64,000 nucleotides of DNA from Adiantum capillus-veneris. Its lineage: Eukaryota; Streptophyta; Polypodiopsida; Polypodiales; Pteridaceae. Shown one piece after another: positions 48,627 through 61,448 of this stretch. How positions within the stretch are numbered: position 1 is the stretch's first letter; every line of letters begins with the position of its first letter. The stretch is taken from the NCBI GenBank assembly GCA_014529385.2, contig CM043966.1:103675087-103739086 (forward strand). Direction: 5' to 3'. A program made the position numbers and the translations under genes. The notes under the pieces were generated by a model that worked only from the letters and a program-made list of their open reading frames with translations, searched no databases and was not told where the DNA came from.

Positions 48627-49293
48627 TGCTTCCGGATCTCTCAAAGCCATTTGATGTCCAATGTGATGCTTGTGGTGATTGCCTTGGAGCAGTTTTGCTT
48701 CAAGGGCATTCCATAGCATATGAGAGCCGAAGGCTCAATACGGATGAACAAGTCTTGCGCATTTATGAGAAAGAGCTTTTAGTTGTTTTACATTCCCTAG
48801 ACACATGGAAGCCCTATTTATTGGGGACTCCATTTATTCTACGAACCGACCACCAAAGCCTTATGTATTTCATGACGCAAAGCTTTTCGACAAACAAGTG
48901 AGGTGTAAAAATTTTCTTTTGCAATTTAATTTTCATAATGTTTACATTTCTAGTAAGCACAATCAAGTGGCCAATTCACTTTCATGCGACCAAAAGTTAA
49001 TGCAGTGTCTATAGCTACTCACAATTATCTATCTTCTATGATAGATGAGTATGCTACTGACCCTAACTTTAGAGACATAATGTTAGCCCTTGATTTGGGG
49101 AAGAAAGAGGAACCATTCACCTTGCAGGATGGTTATCTTCTCCACATTTATATGCTATGTGTTACCCATTACCTTCGTGAGAAAGAAATGTATGAATCCC
49201 ATGCTCCTCCCTATGCAGGGCATAGAGGTATTCAACCTACTCTTCAAGGGGCAGAGACATAATTCTATTGGCCTACCATGAAAGTGGACATAC
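48627..49293 (+). mobile_element. Ty3/gypsy element, left part (RNase H and zinc-binding region)
   Basis: Reads as gypsy pol from mid RNase H: LPDLSKPFDVQCDACGD, then GAVLLQGHSIAYESRRL, EKELLVVLHSLDTWKPYL and FILRTDHQSLMYF. After a frame change come HAPPYAGHRGIQPTL and FYWPTMKVDI, the H2C2 zinc-finger region before integrase. Upstream RT and gag are absent. The frame is cut at 49293 by the copia insertion and resumes at 53603. Ty3/gypsy pol makes and integrates the element's cDNA; this copy cannot. Confidence 0.85.
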
Positions 49294-49521
49294 TGTTGGA
49301 ATTAGGGTTGTAGAGAAATGCACACAGGTTGGAGAAGACAAAGGAAGCTCAAGGCACACAATGGAGAGTGTTTTACTTAGTAGGCAATGGAAAGATAGAT
49401 AGCCCTAGAGTAATGAGAGTATAAACAATTCTTGGGAGAAAAAAACCTCCTAAAGAGGAAAAAAATGCCCCGGTAGTCCTAGTGTGTTCACACACATCAT
49501 TACCACATGTATATGGTAACA
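49294..49521 (-). repeat. Copia 3' LTR
   Basis: Terminal repeat of the copia element (3' side in element orientation). TGTTGGAATTAGGG at one end, GGTAACA at the other. A short purine tract (AGAGGGGA on the element strand) lies just outside and serves as polypurine tract. Confidence 0.88.
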
Positions 49522-49914
49522 AATCCCCTCTGGAGTGATGCGGTGTTTGAGAGCTGGCACATGAGTAAAGGGAAGTGCCATGCCCTAAGGACATGATCAG
49601 TCCACAAAGGGGAGTAAACCCAAAGCTTTGCGGAAAGCTTCATGATTCTCACGAGACAATGCTTCTTGCTCAACCATGATATACATGAACTACCAAGCAT
49701 GATTTTACTTTCTCTCTCTAGAAGAGAAGTCACTCTCTCTCTCTCTCTCAAGGATTTATGATCTCTTCTTCCAATGGTAACTCGCATAAATACTATCTCT
49801 CTAGAATTTATACTTTCTCTCTCCGTCAACCACACATATATGGAGTCTTATGACGATTGAAAATTACATTAAATAGATACTTTATGCTATGACACATATT
49901 TGGTTAAAAAAACT

Positions 49915-51422
49915 CTAAAGATTGCTAAAATTGTCAAAAAAACTTGAAATGAAAAACTCACAAATGTTAAATCCCCATATGCCACCATTCAAGAAAGCAG
50001 TAACAATGTCTGATTGATGTATATCCCAACCAAAATGAGCTGCCAATGCACATAAAAAATGCACAGTAGTCATACGACAAGTGGGAGCAAAGGTCTCTTC
50101 ACAATCTATGCCTTTTTGTTGTGCATGACCCTTTGCAACAAGTCGAGCCTTATGGCAATCGATCTCACCATCTGGTTTGCGTTTCAACTTGTAAACCCAC
50201 TTTGTACCAATGACCTTTCTGCGAGGAGGCAAATCACATAAAGTCCATGAGTCATTTTCTATTAGTGCATCATATTCTCATGGCAGGGCAGCCATCCAGT
50301 TTTTTGAATTATGTGCTTCATCGAAAGACAGAGGCTCCTCAACATCATGTAAGCTAGATACAGCCAAAGCATAACAATCAGATGCATAAGATGCATGGCG
50401 AGAGCCTGAACAAGTACAACTAGACAAAGGTGCATCCAATTTACTGTCAAGCAAAGTGTGCACCAGCCATTTTGGCATACCTCTAGCCTGCTCATTTTCA
50501 TTCCTTTCCTCATCAAGTACATCATGTACATCTGCATCAGTAATAGGTTGATCTATAACATCTTCAGAAACCCCCATAGGCTGTACATTTTCCTCATTGG
50601 AACTTACATTTGTATTTCCACCACTGAAAGAGGAAGCAAGTGTCATAAATGTCTTGTGAGCTTACATTACTATCTCTAGTGCATGACAGCAAGGGCTGAA
50701 CAGAATCTTCCAGAAACACTACATCCCGCGAAACCAAAATACGTTTTGTTTGCGGATGATACAACCTATAACCTTTGCTTTCAGCACTATAACCAACCAA
50801 AATACATTTGACATCCTTATCATCCAATTTTCTGCTCTGTGTTGGTGGCACCAAGGCATATACCAAACAACCAAAAACACACATGTGCTCAATAGAAGGC
50901 TTTCTATCATGCCATGATTCATATGGAGTAATAGATTGCAAAGCTTTCGTAGGACACCTGTTTAGTACATAAGTGGCACACATGATGGCCGCAAGCCAAA
51001 AACAATGCGCAAAGCTTGACTTTTGACCATATATCGTTCCATTTCCATAAGTGACCTGTTTTTCCTCTCAGCAACACCATTGTGCTAAGGTGTACAAGGC
51101 ACTGTACATTGGTGTTTTATCCTACAAATGCATTGAATTCATGAGACATATACTCCCCCCCTCGATCGGAACGGACGGTGACCATAGTACATTTCAAGAC
51201 ATTTTCAGCCATATCTAGAAATTATTTGAAGCACATAAAAACTTCGGACTTCACTTTAAGCGGAAATACCCATGCATGCCTGAAGTAATAATCAATGAAA
51301 GTCACAAAGTACAGGTAATTGCCCAAGGACGGTGGGCCCACAAACAGCACTATGCACAAGCTGCAACTTGCATGTGGCCCGAACTGAACGATCCTTTGGA
51401 AACTTAGAACGCTGCATCTTAC
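49915..51422 (-). pseudogene. Copia integrase and truncated reverse transcriptase
   Basis: After a frame change near 51,430 come CEGYILGKMQRSKFP and LVHSAVCGP of integrase (the usual Asp in HxDxxGP is Ala). Then follow YVLNRCPTKALQSITPYE, HMCVFGCLVYALVP and KCILVGYSAESKGYRLY. RT begins RKVIGTKWVYKLKRKPDGEI and KARLVAKGHAQQKGIDCEETF, and breaks off after VTAFLNG. About 390 bp of unrelated or decayed DNA separate this from the 3' LTR. Confidence 0.85.
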
Positions 51423-53051
51423 CTAAAATATAGCCTTCACAAACATTTTGACAGATGCCTCAAGAGGCGGTAAAGAAGCAACCATATCAGATTTCTGCAA
51501 ACGCAGCAAACTGGAAAAATTCAGATGACCAAAACGTGCATGCCAAAGTTTTGCATCTGAAATAGCCCTTGAATCTGCAATAGCATTTGCAATATTTTTT
51601 GCACACTTGTCATACAAAGTGAGCTTATACAGACCACGGCACAAAAGGCCAGATACAACAATTTCATCACCAAAACTGAGATCATGAACTGTACATCTGT
51701 CATCCACAAATTTGACTACAAGTCCAAGTCTAGCAAGTGCGGATACAGACAAGAGATTCTTCTTGATCGCAGGTACATAAAGTGCATCAACAATTGTGAA
51801 GGAACTGCCATTTCCAGCAGTGAGCACAATCTTTCCAACTCCTTGAACCAGATAAGAGGCATAGTTGGCACAAGTGATTGAATTCCCATGAGGGACAGAT
51901 TCGAGAGCGGTGAACAATTCATGATGTGAGGTAATGTGCTTTGTAGCACCACTGTCGAAATACCACACATATGAATCTACAGCAACTGACAAGCATGCAT
52001 CATGGACAGCAGGATTGTAAGTGCACTCTACGCTAAAAGCCCATTCCGCATCAACATCAGCATTACAGTCTCCTTTCACAAAAGACTCAACAATGGCTGC
52101 ATTTGTAGTGGAACCGGCATTTGTAGTGGAACCACCCTCTTTCTTCTTAGCCTCTATGGCCTTCAACTTAGGACAGTGCTTGATCAAGTGATAATTAGCT
52201 TTACAATAATGGCAATGCATCTTGTTTTTGCCCTTATCACCAGAATTGCCAGACAAAGTGCTGCCAACAGAAGCATTGGGAACATAAGTTTTACCACTCG
52301 CAGTAGCAGAACCATAAGAAGTGGTTGCATTGCTGTTACCACCCTTTCTTTGCGAAGCAATAAAATCTTGTTCAACTGCACGTTGTCTAGTCATGTTTTT
52401 TCTGGAAAGTGACTCTTGTAACAGCAATGTGCATAATGCATCAAACTTGACAAATTCTCGATTTCCTTCAGTCATAAGTCTCTAGGTACTAGCAAAAGTT
52501 TAGTAAGAATCTGGTAAGGCATCAAAAAGAGTCTGCACAAGGAAACTGTCTGAAATAACTTCACCCCTAGAAATAAGTTGCTTATTGATGTCCTTGACAC
52601 TAGCAAGGAAAGTGTCCATATCATCTTCCTCATGCATAATCTTCGACTCCAACTCTTTACGCAGCAAAGCAATTTTAGCCTCATTGTGACTTCCATAAAG
52701 ACCAACCAAAATATCCCAAGCCTGTTTTGCAGATTTTGTTGAATGGATGTGAGGAACAATGGTGCGCTTCACAGACACCACAATCAATGCATGAGCCTAC
52801 GCATCCTTTACATCCCAACGAGCTTGTTCTGCCGTAGGCAAAACAACTCTAATAGCAGCAAGACCTGCAACATCCTCAACATCGCCTACATCCTCAAAAC
52901 CAGGACATACATCAATGCCCTGTATAATATTCTAGACTCCCTTTAACACAAGAAAATGTTGCATCATGTAAGCCCACATAGGGTAATTGTCCCCATCCAA
53001 CCTGTCCTCAGCAACAAACATCTTGAACACATCTTTGTTGTTGTCAGCCAT
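51423..53051 (-). pseudogene. Copia gag, protease and GAG-pre-integrase region
   Basis: Starts MADNNKDVFKMF and runs through DGDNYPMWAYMMQHFLVLKG, the gag UBN2-like helices (KSAKQAWDILVGLYG), then zinc knuckle (about 52214-52173), protease DSGA (about 51956) and KLWHARFGHL (about 51540). In-frame stops: TAG 52934-52932 (likely Trp or Gln before), TAG 52799-52797, TAA 52502-52500 and TAG 52484-52482 (in the usual position of a YQ.F...LRLM-type stretch). The frame is otherwise continuous. Confidence 0.85.
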
Positions 53052-53375
53052 GGTAAATGCTGCACCTGATGTGAAAACTGCTGAAAAGAGGAGAAACAAA
53101 GCGGGAACAACACGTGCTATATAGCATAAACCGTAGAAGACTGTAAGGCACCTGTTATGCAAAAAATAGCACTAACAGAAACTCTGCACAAAATGACAAA
53201 ATAGCCTGTGTAGCACTGCCTGTAGTGGAAATGGAGGCCGAAATGAGCCCGAAATATTTATCGACTTACGAACGCTTACCAAACCTCACTGTAATCGGAG
53301 AAAGTAAGTAGGCATGTGCTAGAGCAGCTCTGGCGAGACTAAGCCCGGGAGGACGTAACCTTCTTTGATACCAAT

Positions 53376-53602
53376 TGTTGGAATTAGGGTTGTAGAGAAA
53401 CGCACATAGCTTGGAGAAGACGAAGGAAGATCAAGGCACACAATGGAGAGTGTGGTACTTAGTATGCAATGGAAAGATAGATAGCTCTAGAGTGATGGGC
53501 GTATATACAATCCACGAGGGAAAAAACCTTCTAAAGAGGGAAAAAATTCCCCATTGGTCCTAGTGTGTTCACACACATCACTACCACATGTATATGGTAA
53601 CA
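53376..53602 (-). repeat. Copia 5' LTR
   Basis: Partner of 49294-49521; the two differ by scattered substitutions, so insertion is not very recent. The primer-binding site follows at 53374-53363 after one spacer base. Confidence 0.88.
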
Positions 53603-54830
53603 CATAAAAGAGTAAATTATACCGAAAGACCAAATATGATAGAGGGAAGCAACCTGTGTTACTGCAGATATTGCAAATCCCAAATTCACCATGGGAGAGT
53701 ATATTCATGGATTTCATCTTTGGATTACCCAAGTCTATCCATGGGAATACGCGAATATGGACAATAGTTGATAGATTTAGCAAGCAAGCATACTTTATTT
53801 CTGTCAAAAAGACTATTAAGGCACACCAAATGGCAACTCTCTTCATATCACAGATTTTCAAACATCACGGGTTACTAACATCCATCGTGTGAGATAAAGA
53901 TCCTAGAATGACCAGTAATTTTTGGAAAGGTCTCTTTGAAAATCTAGGAACAAGATAGAATTTCTCTTTGGCCTATCACCCACAAACGGATGGCCAAAGT
54001 GAGATAGCCAATCTTATGATACATGATCTACTAGAGACTTATGTTACAGAAGTAGATCAACGCTCACAATTGAAAAAAGTACTTACCTCTTGTAGAGTAT
54101 GCCTACAATAATACTGTACATACTTCTACGAGAAAAGCACCTTTTGAGATCATAGAGGGAAGACCTAAAAGTACCTTGCTACTTAAAGTACATGGGAAGA
54201 TCTTCGTTGCCAATGAGTATAGCCGTGGCCTACAAGAATCTTTTCAAAATATTAAGAAGGCTATATCCATCTCTCAATAGAGGCAAAAAGATACTACTGA
54301 CAAGCACATAAGGGCCTTAACATTCAAAGAAAATGATTGGGTCTTACTTAAGTTTCCTAAGGCTCATTAAGGTAAACAATGAGAAAAAATCATACGGGCC
54401 ATCAAAATTATAATGCTAAGCTAGCAAAAAGATACTATGGTCCTTTCCAAATCTTTTAGCCTATCAATGAGATGGCTTACCAATTCAAGCTACCCAACCA
54501 TTGGCTCATACACATTGCTTTTCATGTGAGCCTACTCAAGCCCTACAAAGGAGAGCCACCAAGTGAACCAATTTTTGAAGACCCTCCCGAAGTTCATGGT
54601 GTGCCTAAAGCCTGTTGGTTGGCCTTCCAAGGTTTCCAATGATAATTTAGCACAATTAGTTAATTTTGTTAGCATTTATCAAGCCCTCTCTCTCAAAGTG
54701 GAGAGGGGAAAACTTGTCCCAAGACTACCCTTGCTGCTTGGTATGACTCTTTCTTGTGATTGGCTAGTCTTGGAGGGGTCCAATGAGCTTCAAGCATGAG
54801 CTACAAGTGGGGTTTGACCAAGAAAGTGGG
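53603..54830 (+). mobile_element. Ty3/gypsy element, right part (integrase to C-terminus)
   Basis: Resumes with KYDRGKQPVLLQILQIPNS, PWESIFMDFIFGLPKS, RIWTIVDRFSKQAYF, then DPRMTSNFW and FSLAYHPQTDGQSE (integrase DDE core). The C-terminal region follows with TSTRKAPFEIIEGRPKS, LANEYSR-like text, YYGPFQI, YQFKLP and FHVSLLKPY. Many stops are present. A purine run GTGGGGGGATTGCTTAGGGG near 54826 could be the polypurine tract and start of a 3' LTR, but no partner LTR is in view. Confidence 0.85.
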
Positions 54831-55555
54831 GGGATTGCTTAGGGGGTATACTCTCCCACACACACTCACACACACTCTCATTGTGTGAAGTGCAAAGTGC
54901 AAGAACTCCCTATCCTTCTCCAAGAAAGTAGAGAGGTTGAGAGCCCACACCAACACTCTTGGCTATGGAGTGAAAATCCAACCAAGAGCCATGCTTCAAT
55001 GCTTAGCTTTTCATCTTCTCCATCTTCATTACTATGCTATTATGTGTGCTAGCAAAAAGAGTGATGATAAGTGAGGAACTAGTTCTTTCTCCTATGAAAT
55101 GTTTCTTCTTCCTCTTCCATACCCCCATTCCCTACTAGCTCTCTCTACCTTCGAAGGTGTTTGAGGTCTTGGAACTGAGGATTAAGATAGTTAATGCCTT
55201 CCACAAAGTTTATATTATGCTCGTGATGCATGAAGCTTTCCATCTTTATTGCACAAGGAACACAAAGATTGTATTGTAACAAGTGTCTCTTGATGGGAGA
55301 TATCATAATATAAATGCCTATTGGAGGGGAGACCGGCTCCACATAAATCCGGTCCTCAATTGTTGTCCTGTTTTCTAAATTCTCTCTCTTGCAAAAGTAT
55401 TTTTCATTCCAAGTTAACTAAATGCTATGTTTATGTTGCTAGTTTCAGTTATGTTCACCCGCTGTGGTCACAAAGTAATTTTGCAAAATTACTCTCTCTG
55501 ATTTCCGCTACTCTCAAGTTAATAGGCCAATTCCATTACAATTTAGGAGGATAAG
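54831..55555. other. Possible gypsy 3' LTR and flank
   Basis: The stretch after the polypurine-like run contains CACACACTCACACACACTC, pyrimidine-rich text and no coding frame, as an LTR might. Without a second copy its borders cannot be set. Confidence 0.35.
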
Positions 55556-55559
55556 AAAA

Positions 55560-56745
55560 AAATCATATAGATACTTCATGAAGGATGGCTACTTATGGAA
55601 GCATCCTAAACAAAGAGATGGAGCATCATTGTGGGTAGTCTGTGGTAATACTACTAAGGAGTTTATGGGCACGACATCGAGGTGTATGGGAAACATTTTC
55701 CAAAGTAAAAGAAAGGTATTGGTGGAAAGGATGTATAAGGATGTGGCTGAGTGGAGTCTTGTGTGACATTCCAAATGTTTTTGAATATATGGCATCATGA
55801 TGGGCTACATCCTACTTATCCATTGGCCATACAATACAAATGGGTTGTGGACTTGGTGGCAATGCCTTTTGGAATTTGGAAAATGAGGTACTCTAGTGCT
55901 TGCAAGAAAAGATTTGTCTAATCAAGTTGACGGGCATGCATTGTAGACGAAAAATACAAAAGCTATATGTAGATTCCCACTTGAAGATGTGATTTTTCAT
56001 TATGAATGTGTGGGAAAACTAACCGCAGATAGAGGAGAATTGGATGCTAATGAAGCAAGGGAATCTTTTTCTAAATTAGGTATCAAACTAGCTTTAACTT
56101 GTGCGTTTAAACTAGAGGGAAATTGAAAGAGTGAAAGAAAAAATCCTTCAATAATTAAAGCTTTGGATAAGGCTTGTGAAGGTAATCTTGGAGAGTGGCC
56201 AAGGTTACTTCATTTGCATTATTGGCTGACCGTATGATAGTTCAGTCATTGGCTATATGCCTGTTGAATTGATGTATGGTAAGAACCAGTGATGCCAATT
56301 ATAGATGTAGCTCTTATATGGAATGTATTGCCATGGTCCAATATGTAATGAGTAGAGAAGACCTTCTTGCATTTCACATACAACAAATGGAAAGAAGGCT
56401 TGAAAACATTGAGCTTGCGAAAGCTCTAATAAAGGATACAAGGTTGAAAAATAAAGATAGATTTGACAAAAGACACAGTTTCAGAAAAAAAGTCATTGAA
56501 GAAGGTGATTGGGTGTTGGTGTATGATAGTAGCCTTATGTGCATGGAAATAGAACTTATACCCTACGTGAGCTAGATGAGACATAAATGAAAATTACCAT
56601 TGTAGGAAAAAGAGTTAAATTGTTCAAAAGAAGAGGGAATGTTGATCCATATTGTGCAAAACCTAGTGAAGAGGATGATGGGTCTAACTATATGAAAATT
56701 GAGGATGAAAGTGAAGAAGTGGTGTCTGACCCATGAGTTTCAATG
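55560..56745 (+). mobile_element. Second Ty3/gypsy remnant (zinc finger, integrase, C-terminal region)
   Basis: A different gypsy lineage from the copy beside it. Signals in order: GYLWKHPKQRDGASLWVV, MYKDVAEW (zinc-finger end), then in shifting frames LARKDLSNQVDGHAL, DVIFHYECVGKLTADRGELD, EARESFSKLGIKLALT (integrase Asp region), GEWPRLLHLHYW, ELMYGKNPVMPI-like text, WNVLPW, QMERRLENIELA, NKDRFDKRHSFRKKVIEEGDWVLVYD and a KRVKLFKRRGNVDPY-like C-terminus. RT and LTRs were not found. Stops and frameshifts abound. Confidence 0.75.
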
Positions 56746-58300
56746 CATAACAAATACTATTGTGGCACATATAGGAGGATGTGCAGGTTCAGATGCAGGT
56801 TTGGACTAGTTTTTGCTAAATGCATGCACACTAGGTGCTATTGGGCCTAGGCAAAGGCTAATTTGGAGAGGCATGCAAATTCATGAAGCTGGTATCTTAT
56901 GAAGCATTTTGTACTCTATGTGCAATATATTTATCAGATTAATGGCTAAAATTTGTATAGTTTATTCAGTCTACTCTTAAATCTCTAGAGCTAACCAAGT
57001 TGCTTGTTCATAACCTTATTGATTACTCAGCAATGTTGCGAGGATTTGTGATCCAAGCTTACTAGTCATATTTGAAAGACTATCTATAAATGATTGGGAA
57101 ACACAGTTTAGTACTTCCAATCATGCATAGGTGGATGGGTAGTTTACAACTGTTAACTTTGTGCTACAGATATGCCAAGTGGATGTGCTAGCATAAAGAA
57201 ATCCAATTAGAAAGGCTATCTCCAAGAGGAAAAGCATGTTTCGACTAGGTTTGGTCCCTTCATGTTTAATTTAGGTTCTCAACCCCAATCACCACTTAGG
57301 GTGGGGCTGTTTTGTGATGAGTAATGATAACAAGTCAAGGACTGAATCTGCTCGATGAGTTATGGCAACATGTTGCTTCCATAGAAAGTGAGAAGAGGTA
57401 TTGTTTAGACAGATCTTACCTATTGAGATTCATTTAAAGTACTCTATTGAGTCATAGATAGAGTCTACACTATGTTGGTTATAGGATGATTGTACACAAA
57501 ACAATTACAAAGGGACAAAAAATTTAGAAAATGAATATATATATTCTTCTCGATTTCATGGAACCTCCTATTAAACCATGTATCGGTCACATGGACAGCT
57601 AGATCCATGAGGGATGCCACTACGGAAAAATTAGTACTCTTCCGAAGATATTACCACTTTAATTTTTGAAGACAAAAATGCTTCTCCAAGGGGGGAGTAA
57701 TTTCTCAATAATTTCAAGTCTTAGGTAAGACCAGGCATGCCAACGGCCTAGACAGACATGCGGTTCTGTATTAATAGCATGGCAAGGGGCCTATAGAGGG
57801 CATGGTTGGGTGGTTATTTACATGTGCTAGTCTCCTCTGTCTCATATACAAGATGATATGGTTGGGTGGAGATCATCACTCTAGTCTCCCTTTGTCCTTT
57901 CATACCAAAACATGAAGGGACAACAAAGTCTATCTACCCAAAAAAAACAATTATGATGATAACAATTTGGAGGCAAGAGAATGCAACCAAAGGTTTGATT
58001 GATTTGTAAAACATGGTAGAACATATGCAAGTATGGCATATTAATGGGTTTTATGAATGTGATAACTCATAATTCAATAATACTTTTGAACTTATGGAGT
58101 CTATGGAGACTATGATGGTAAATTTTAGCTATTTGGACCAACTTCTACAACAATTATTGCAGCAATTCCAAATAAACAAACAAGCGATGATGAACATGAT
58201 GGCCACTCAACAACAGTAGACTAAACAAATGTTGATGTATTGAACCCTAGTCAAAGTTAATTAGAAATCAAAATGGCTTGCAACGTTTTTTACTTAAATG
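56746..58300. other. Unassigned, decayed sequence
   Basis: No continuous frame or recognised domain. The part from about 58080 to 58250 codes for a Gln- and Met-rich segment (LLQQLLQQFQINKQAMMNMM), possibly a relic of a retroelement gag-like or coiled-coil protein. Confidence 0.4.
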
Positions 58301-58304
58301 TGAA

Positions 58305-59610
58305 ATATAATAGATGCCTTCAAAAGGCCAATATCAAATGATGAATGTTGGGTTGCTGTGAGGACAATGAGAAAGGAAAACTGTTCCGAGTGGGATGGGC
58401 TAACAATGAAATTGTTCAAAGATTTTTGGGAGGCTCTTAAAATATTAATAGCTTGGATGGTGAGCAAGACTTTGTTAGCGGGATAGACTTTGTTAGCGGG
58501 ATAGATGGATGTCAATGTGAAAAACACAACATCAATTTTCTACTCTCTCTTAGAGAACTAGTGGCCTATCTCAATGATGACAATTGATCAGAAGATGATT
58601 TCCAAGATTATAGTACTAAGGCTTGCTCTAGTCCTAGACAAATCAATTACCCTGTCAACATGGATTCATAAAAAGAGGATCAATTTATCACAAAATTCTA
58701 GCAGCAATGATCAAAATTAAGTATGAAAATTTCACCAAACAAGAATGCATCCTTCTTCAAGTTGATCTTGACACGGTGTATGATAGACTCTTGTGGTCAT
58801 AAATTGAAGCTATTATGAAGGATTTGGTCTTTGGACCTAAAATGTGTGTGCAATTGTGCACGCCCTAGGGTTCGGTAGCTACTTTGCGCTCCTCTTCATA
58901 GTAGGGTAGTAGGAATGTTTGAAGTGAAGAGATCAATCAAGATCTTGCCCCTCTACTCGTTGCAATTGGTTCACATCCACTTGTGTCTTTGCTCAAGGAT
59001 AGTTCTATAGAATGGGAAATTCAAGGAATCTCACTATTGGGGGGAAATAATTACTGGAAAATCTATTGTAGAAGATTCTCTGCTCTTCATAAAATCTAAC
59101 TACCAGATCGTAAGAAGCCTCAAGATCTTCCAAATCTTTGCAATCACATTAGACTCTAAATGCAACATTGGAAAATCAAGAATGATTTCAATCATTCAAA
59201 GAGACTCATTTGATCCCGCTAAATGGTCAAGGAGGTTATTCTAGCAATTCAAGAATCTTGGTGCATCACTATTGGGGGACATCTTAGATAAAGAAAGATT
59301 TGACTGGGTTTTTGAACATGTTAAGAGTAAGGCAAGAGGGTGGGAGTATAAAATTCTTCCCTTCCACAACACAGTGATTGTGATCAATTCCTTCATGATC
59401 CCATACATATCCTTTGTCCCACTTATTCTAAAAATGGCCATTTTCCACCAAAAAGAATTGCTAAAACTCATCAAATGGTTCCTATAGAAAAATGACACAA
59501 AAGACACAACTCCATGGTATCGGGGGAAATGGGAATTGAAGTAGTGAGACTCAAGAACCAAGGTGGCATTGAGATCCTGTAGCCACCACTGCATGTAGAA
59601 GCCATGTGTG
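58305..59610 (+). mobile_element. LINE (L1-type) reverse-transcriptase remains
   Basis: Conserved non-LTR RT blocks occur in changing frames: RPISNDECWVAVRTMRK, SEWDGLTMKLFKDFWEALK (RT block 1-2), LLQVDLDTVYDRLLWS followed by IEAIMKD, FGPKMCVQL (catalytic Asp block), LLVAIGSHPLVSLL, IVEDSLLFIKSN (in place of the YADD box), SKCNIGKSRM, RFDWVFEHVKSKARGWEY and INSFMIPYISFVPL with LLKLIKWFL (the post-RT region). Stops in most segments. No endonuclease region or poly-A tail was identified. Confidence 0.65.
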
Positions 59611-60630
59611 CAAAGTTTTTAGTCTCCTACTAGATCTAAGGAAAGATTAGGCAATCATGTCTTGGGATATGATTGACAAATTAGAGATCCTATTTGTAAG
59701 GAGGCCCATGGAAAGAGGCTAAAGCGCATGACAAAATTTGAGGTCCAAGCTGGAATTTTTTGAAGCTAGGGGGACTACACTGGGGGAGTTACTAAGAAAT
59801 TGAAGAAAGTGGCATCATAATTAGAATTGGGGGAGACTTTCAATGTCAATGGTTATGTGCACATCTAACCCTATGTGCATGTGGACAAGCTAACTCTTAC
59901 TTCTAGGTTTATGACAGCCTAGGAAGTGTTATGGCACCCTTGTGAGCCTATACCCAAGATGCATATGTCTAGGAACTTTAGAGTCGTTGCATACCCTTTC
60001 ATTGCACATGAGAATAGCCAATGTGTGCTGGTGTATACAGTGGGGATTGTTCCCAATATGTCTACAGTAGTACCCAACCTAGGTATTTATTTGCATGTAA
60101 AGTACCATGTATAAGTGAGTTTAGTAACTCATTAGTAAGTGACATTCTTAAAAATTGTGGGATTTTTTATGAGTCTTCGTAATCCCATATATAAGTGACC
60201 CTAGGGGTGACTTCAGTCAAGCATAAGTCAATAACTTGAGTACCAGTATAAGAACTTGTAGTACCTCAACATCTCTAGGATTTTTGCACTAGATCAGCAC
60301 GTCAACTTCAATGTTTTTAGTTTTGATCCATAAACTTGTCACACCATTGAAGATCCAACTATTAGTGCCAACATTTTCAATTTTCATTCCAAGACAGTGG
60401 ATCGCACACTATTTTTAGATTTAAGCCCTAGTCTCATCGCTAGATTGAAGTTACAATAGCCAAATTCTTAGTTTCTAGCCCTTGGCCTCGTAGATCCAAG
60501 CACCTACTACAAGATCCCCTAACATCTTAGCATCTCGGAACATTGTATTAGCATTTGTGCAATCTAAAGCAAATACCTCTTGAGCAATAGAGAGGGGGAG
60601 ACCTTGGAGTGGGGTTTGGGATCCCATCTG
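59611..60630. other. Spacer without a recognised gene
   Basis: Mostly stop-rich sequence with no domain. The right end, including the CT microsatellite, may be the LTR of the element that follows. Confidence 0.4.
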
Positions 60631-60635
60631 GTGTT

Positions 60636-60689
<54 letters not shown>

Positions 60690-60690
60690 A
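60636..60690. repeat. CT dinucleotide microsatellite
   Basis: About 25 CT units in an almost pure run (near 60640-60686), within the probable LTR upstream of the primer-binding site. Confidence 0.9.
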
Positions 60691-60814
60691 GTCTTTGTGC
60701 ATCTCTAATGAAATAAAAATAACCCTCTCATGTAGTAAAAGGAATCTTGAATATTCACGGACCAGCACTCATCTTGAACTTCACCACCATAAATCACTTA
60801 TGTTACACATTATA

Positions 60815-60827
60815 TTGGTATCAGAGC
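60815..60827 (+). other. LTR-retroelement primer-binding site (tRNA-Met type)
   Basis: TTGGTATCAGAGC is the classic initiator tRNA-Met complement found just inside the 5' LTR of plant retroelements. It follows a TTACACA end-like sequence (60804-60809). It implies a 5' LTR to its left and the gag-like ORF to its right. Confidence 0.7.
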
Positions 60828-61448
60828 TCTTTGGAAATGTTCCATATCATCACTCAAGAAAAGACCCTAAAGAACCTCTCATATTTATTTTTAACATATA
60901 ATATTTGTGTACCTACCATAAGCTTATTAGCCACTCCCGCCCTTAGTCCATCATGTATTGGACATGCTCCCATCTTCATCTCTCTCTCTTAAGGGCAATC
61001 AAGCCATAAAGATCCACAATCTATAAAAAAAAAAAGTTTGAGATTGCACGTACCCAATACCACTTTGGTGTTTTGATGTCTCTATTATGTGCTTTTGAAG
61101 AGTGGTAGGTAAACTAGAAAGAAGGGCTCTCGTCATTTCACCTTTCCACTCATTGCGAGTGGACCTTGCACTTTCCAACAAGCCAATTGAAGTGAGGTGG
61201 AAAAAGAAATCTTCGTGAGCGGAAGGCTACCAAGGGGTGCACCCGTAGGAAGGAGTTGATTTCGGGTAAGAGGTAGCCTTCTTAAATGCATACTTCAAGT
61301 AGTACCAAGTACCAAGAACCCCTATTTCCCAAGAACCAAAGTACATCAAGTACGAAGAACCCCAAGAGCCTGAGTACAACAAAAAGTACAAAGAATCCCA
61401 AGAACCCAAGTACAGCAAGTACCCCAAGTCCCAAGTACTAGAAGCGGG

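Larger units (their letters stand above)
49294..53602 (-). mobile_element. Ty1/copia retrotransposon, truncated, inserted in the gypsy element
   Basis: The LTRs at 49294-49521 (228 bp) and 53376-53602 (227 bp) start and end TG...CA and match closely. Flanks CATAC (49289-49293) and CATAA (53603-53607) form a 5-bp target duplication with one change. The element reads on the minus strand: PBS TTGGTATCAAAG (53374-53363, initiator tRNA-Met type) next to the 5' LTR; gag from ATG 53051; zinc knuckle CHYCKANYHLIKHC; protease WYFDSGATKHIT; GAG-pre-integrase LWHARFGHLNF; integrase; the start of RT. RT stops after DIHQSDIVTAFLNG, so the YVDD box and RNase H are deleted. Several stops and frameshifts are also present. 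Confidence 0.9.
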
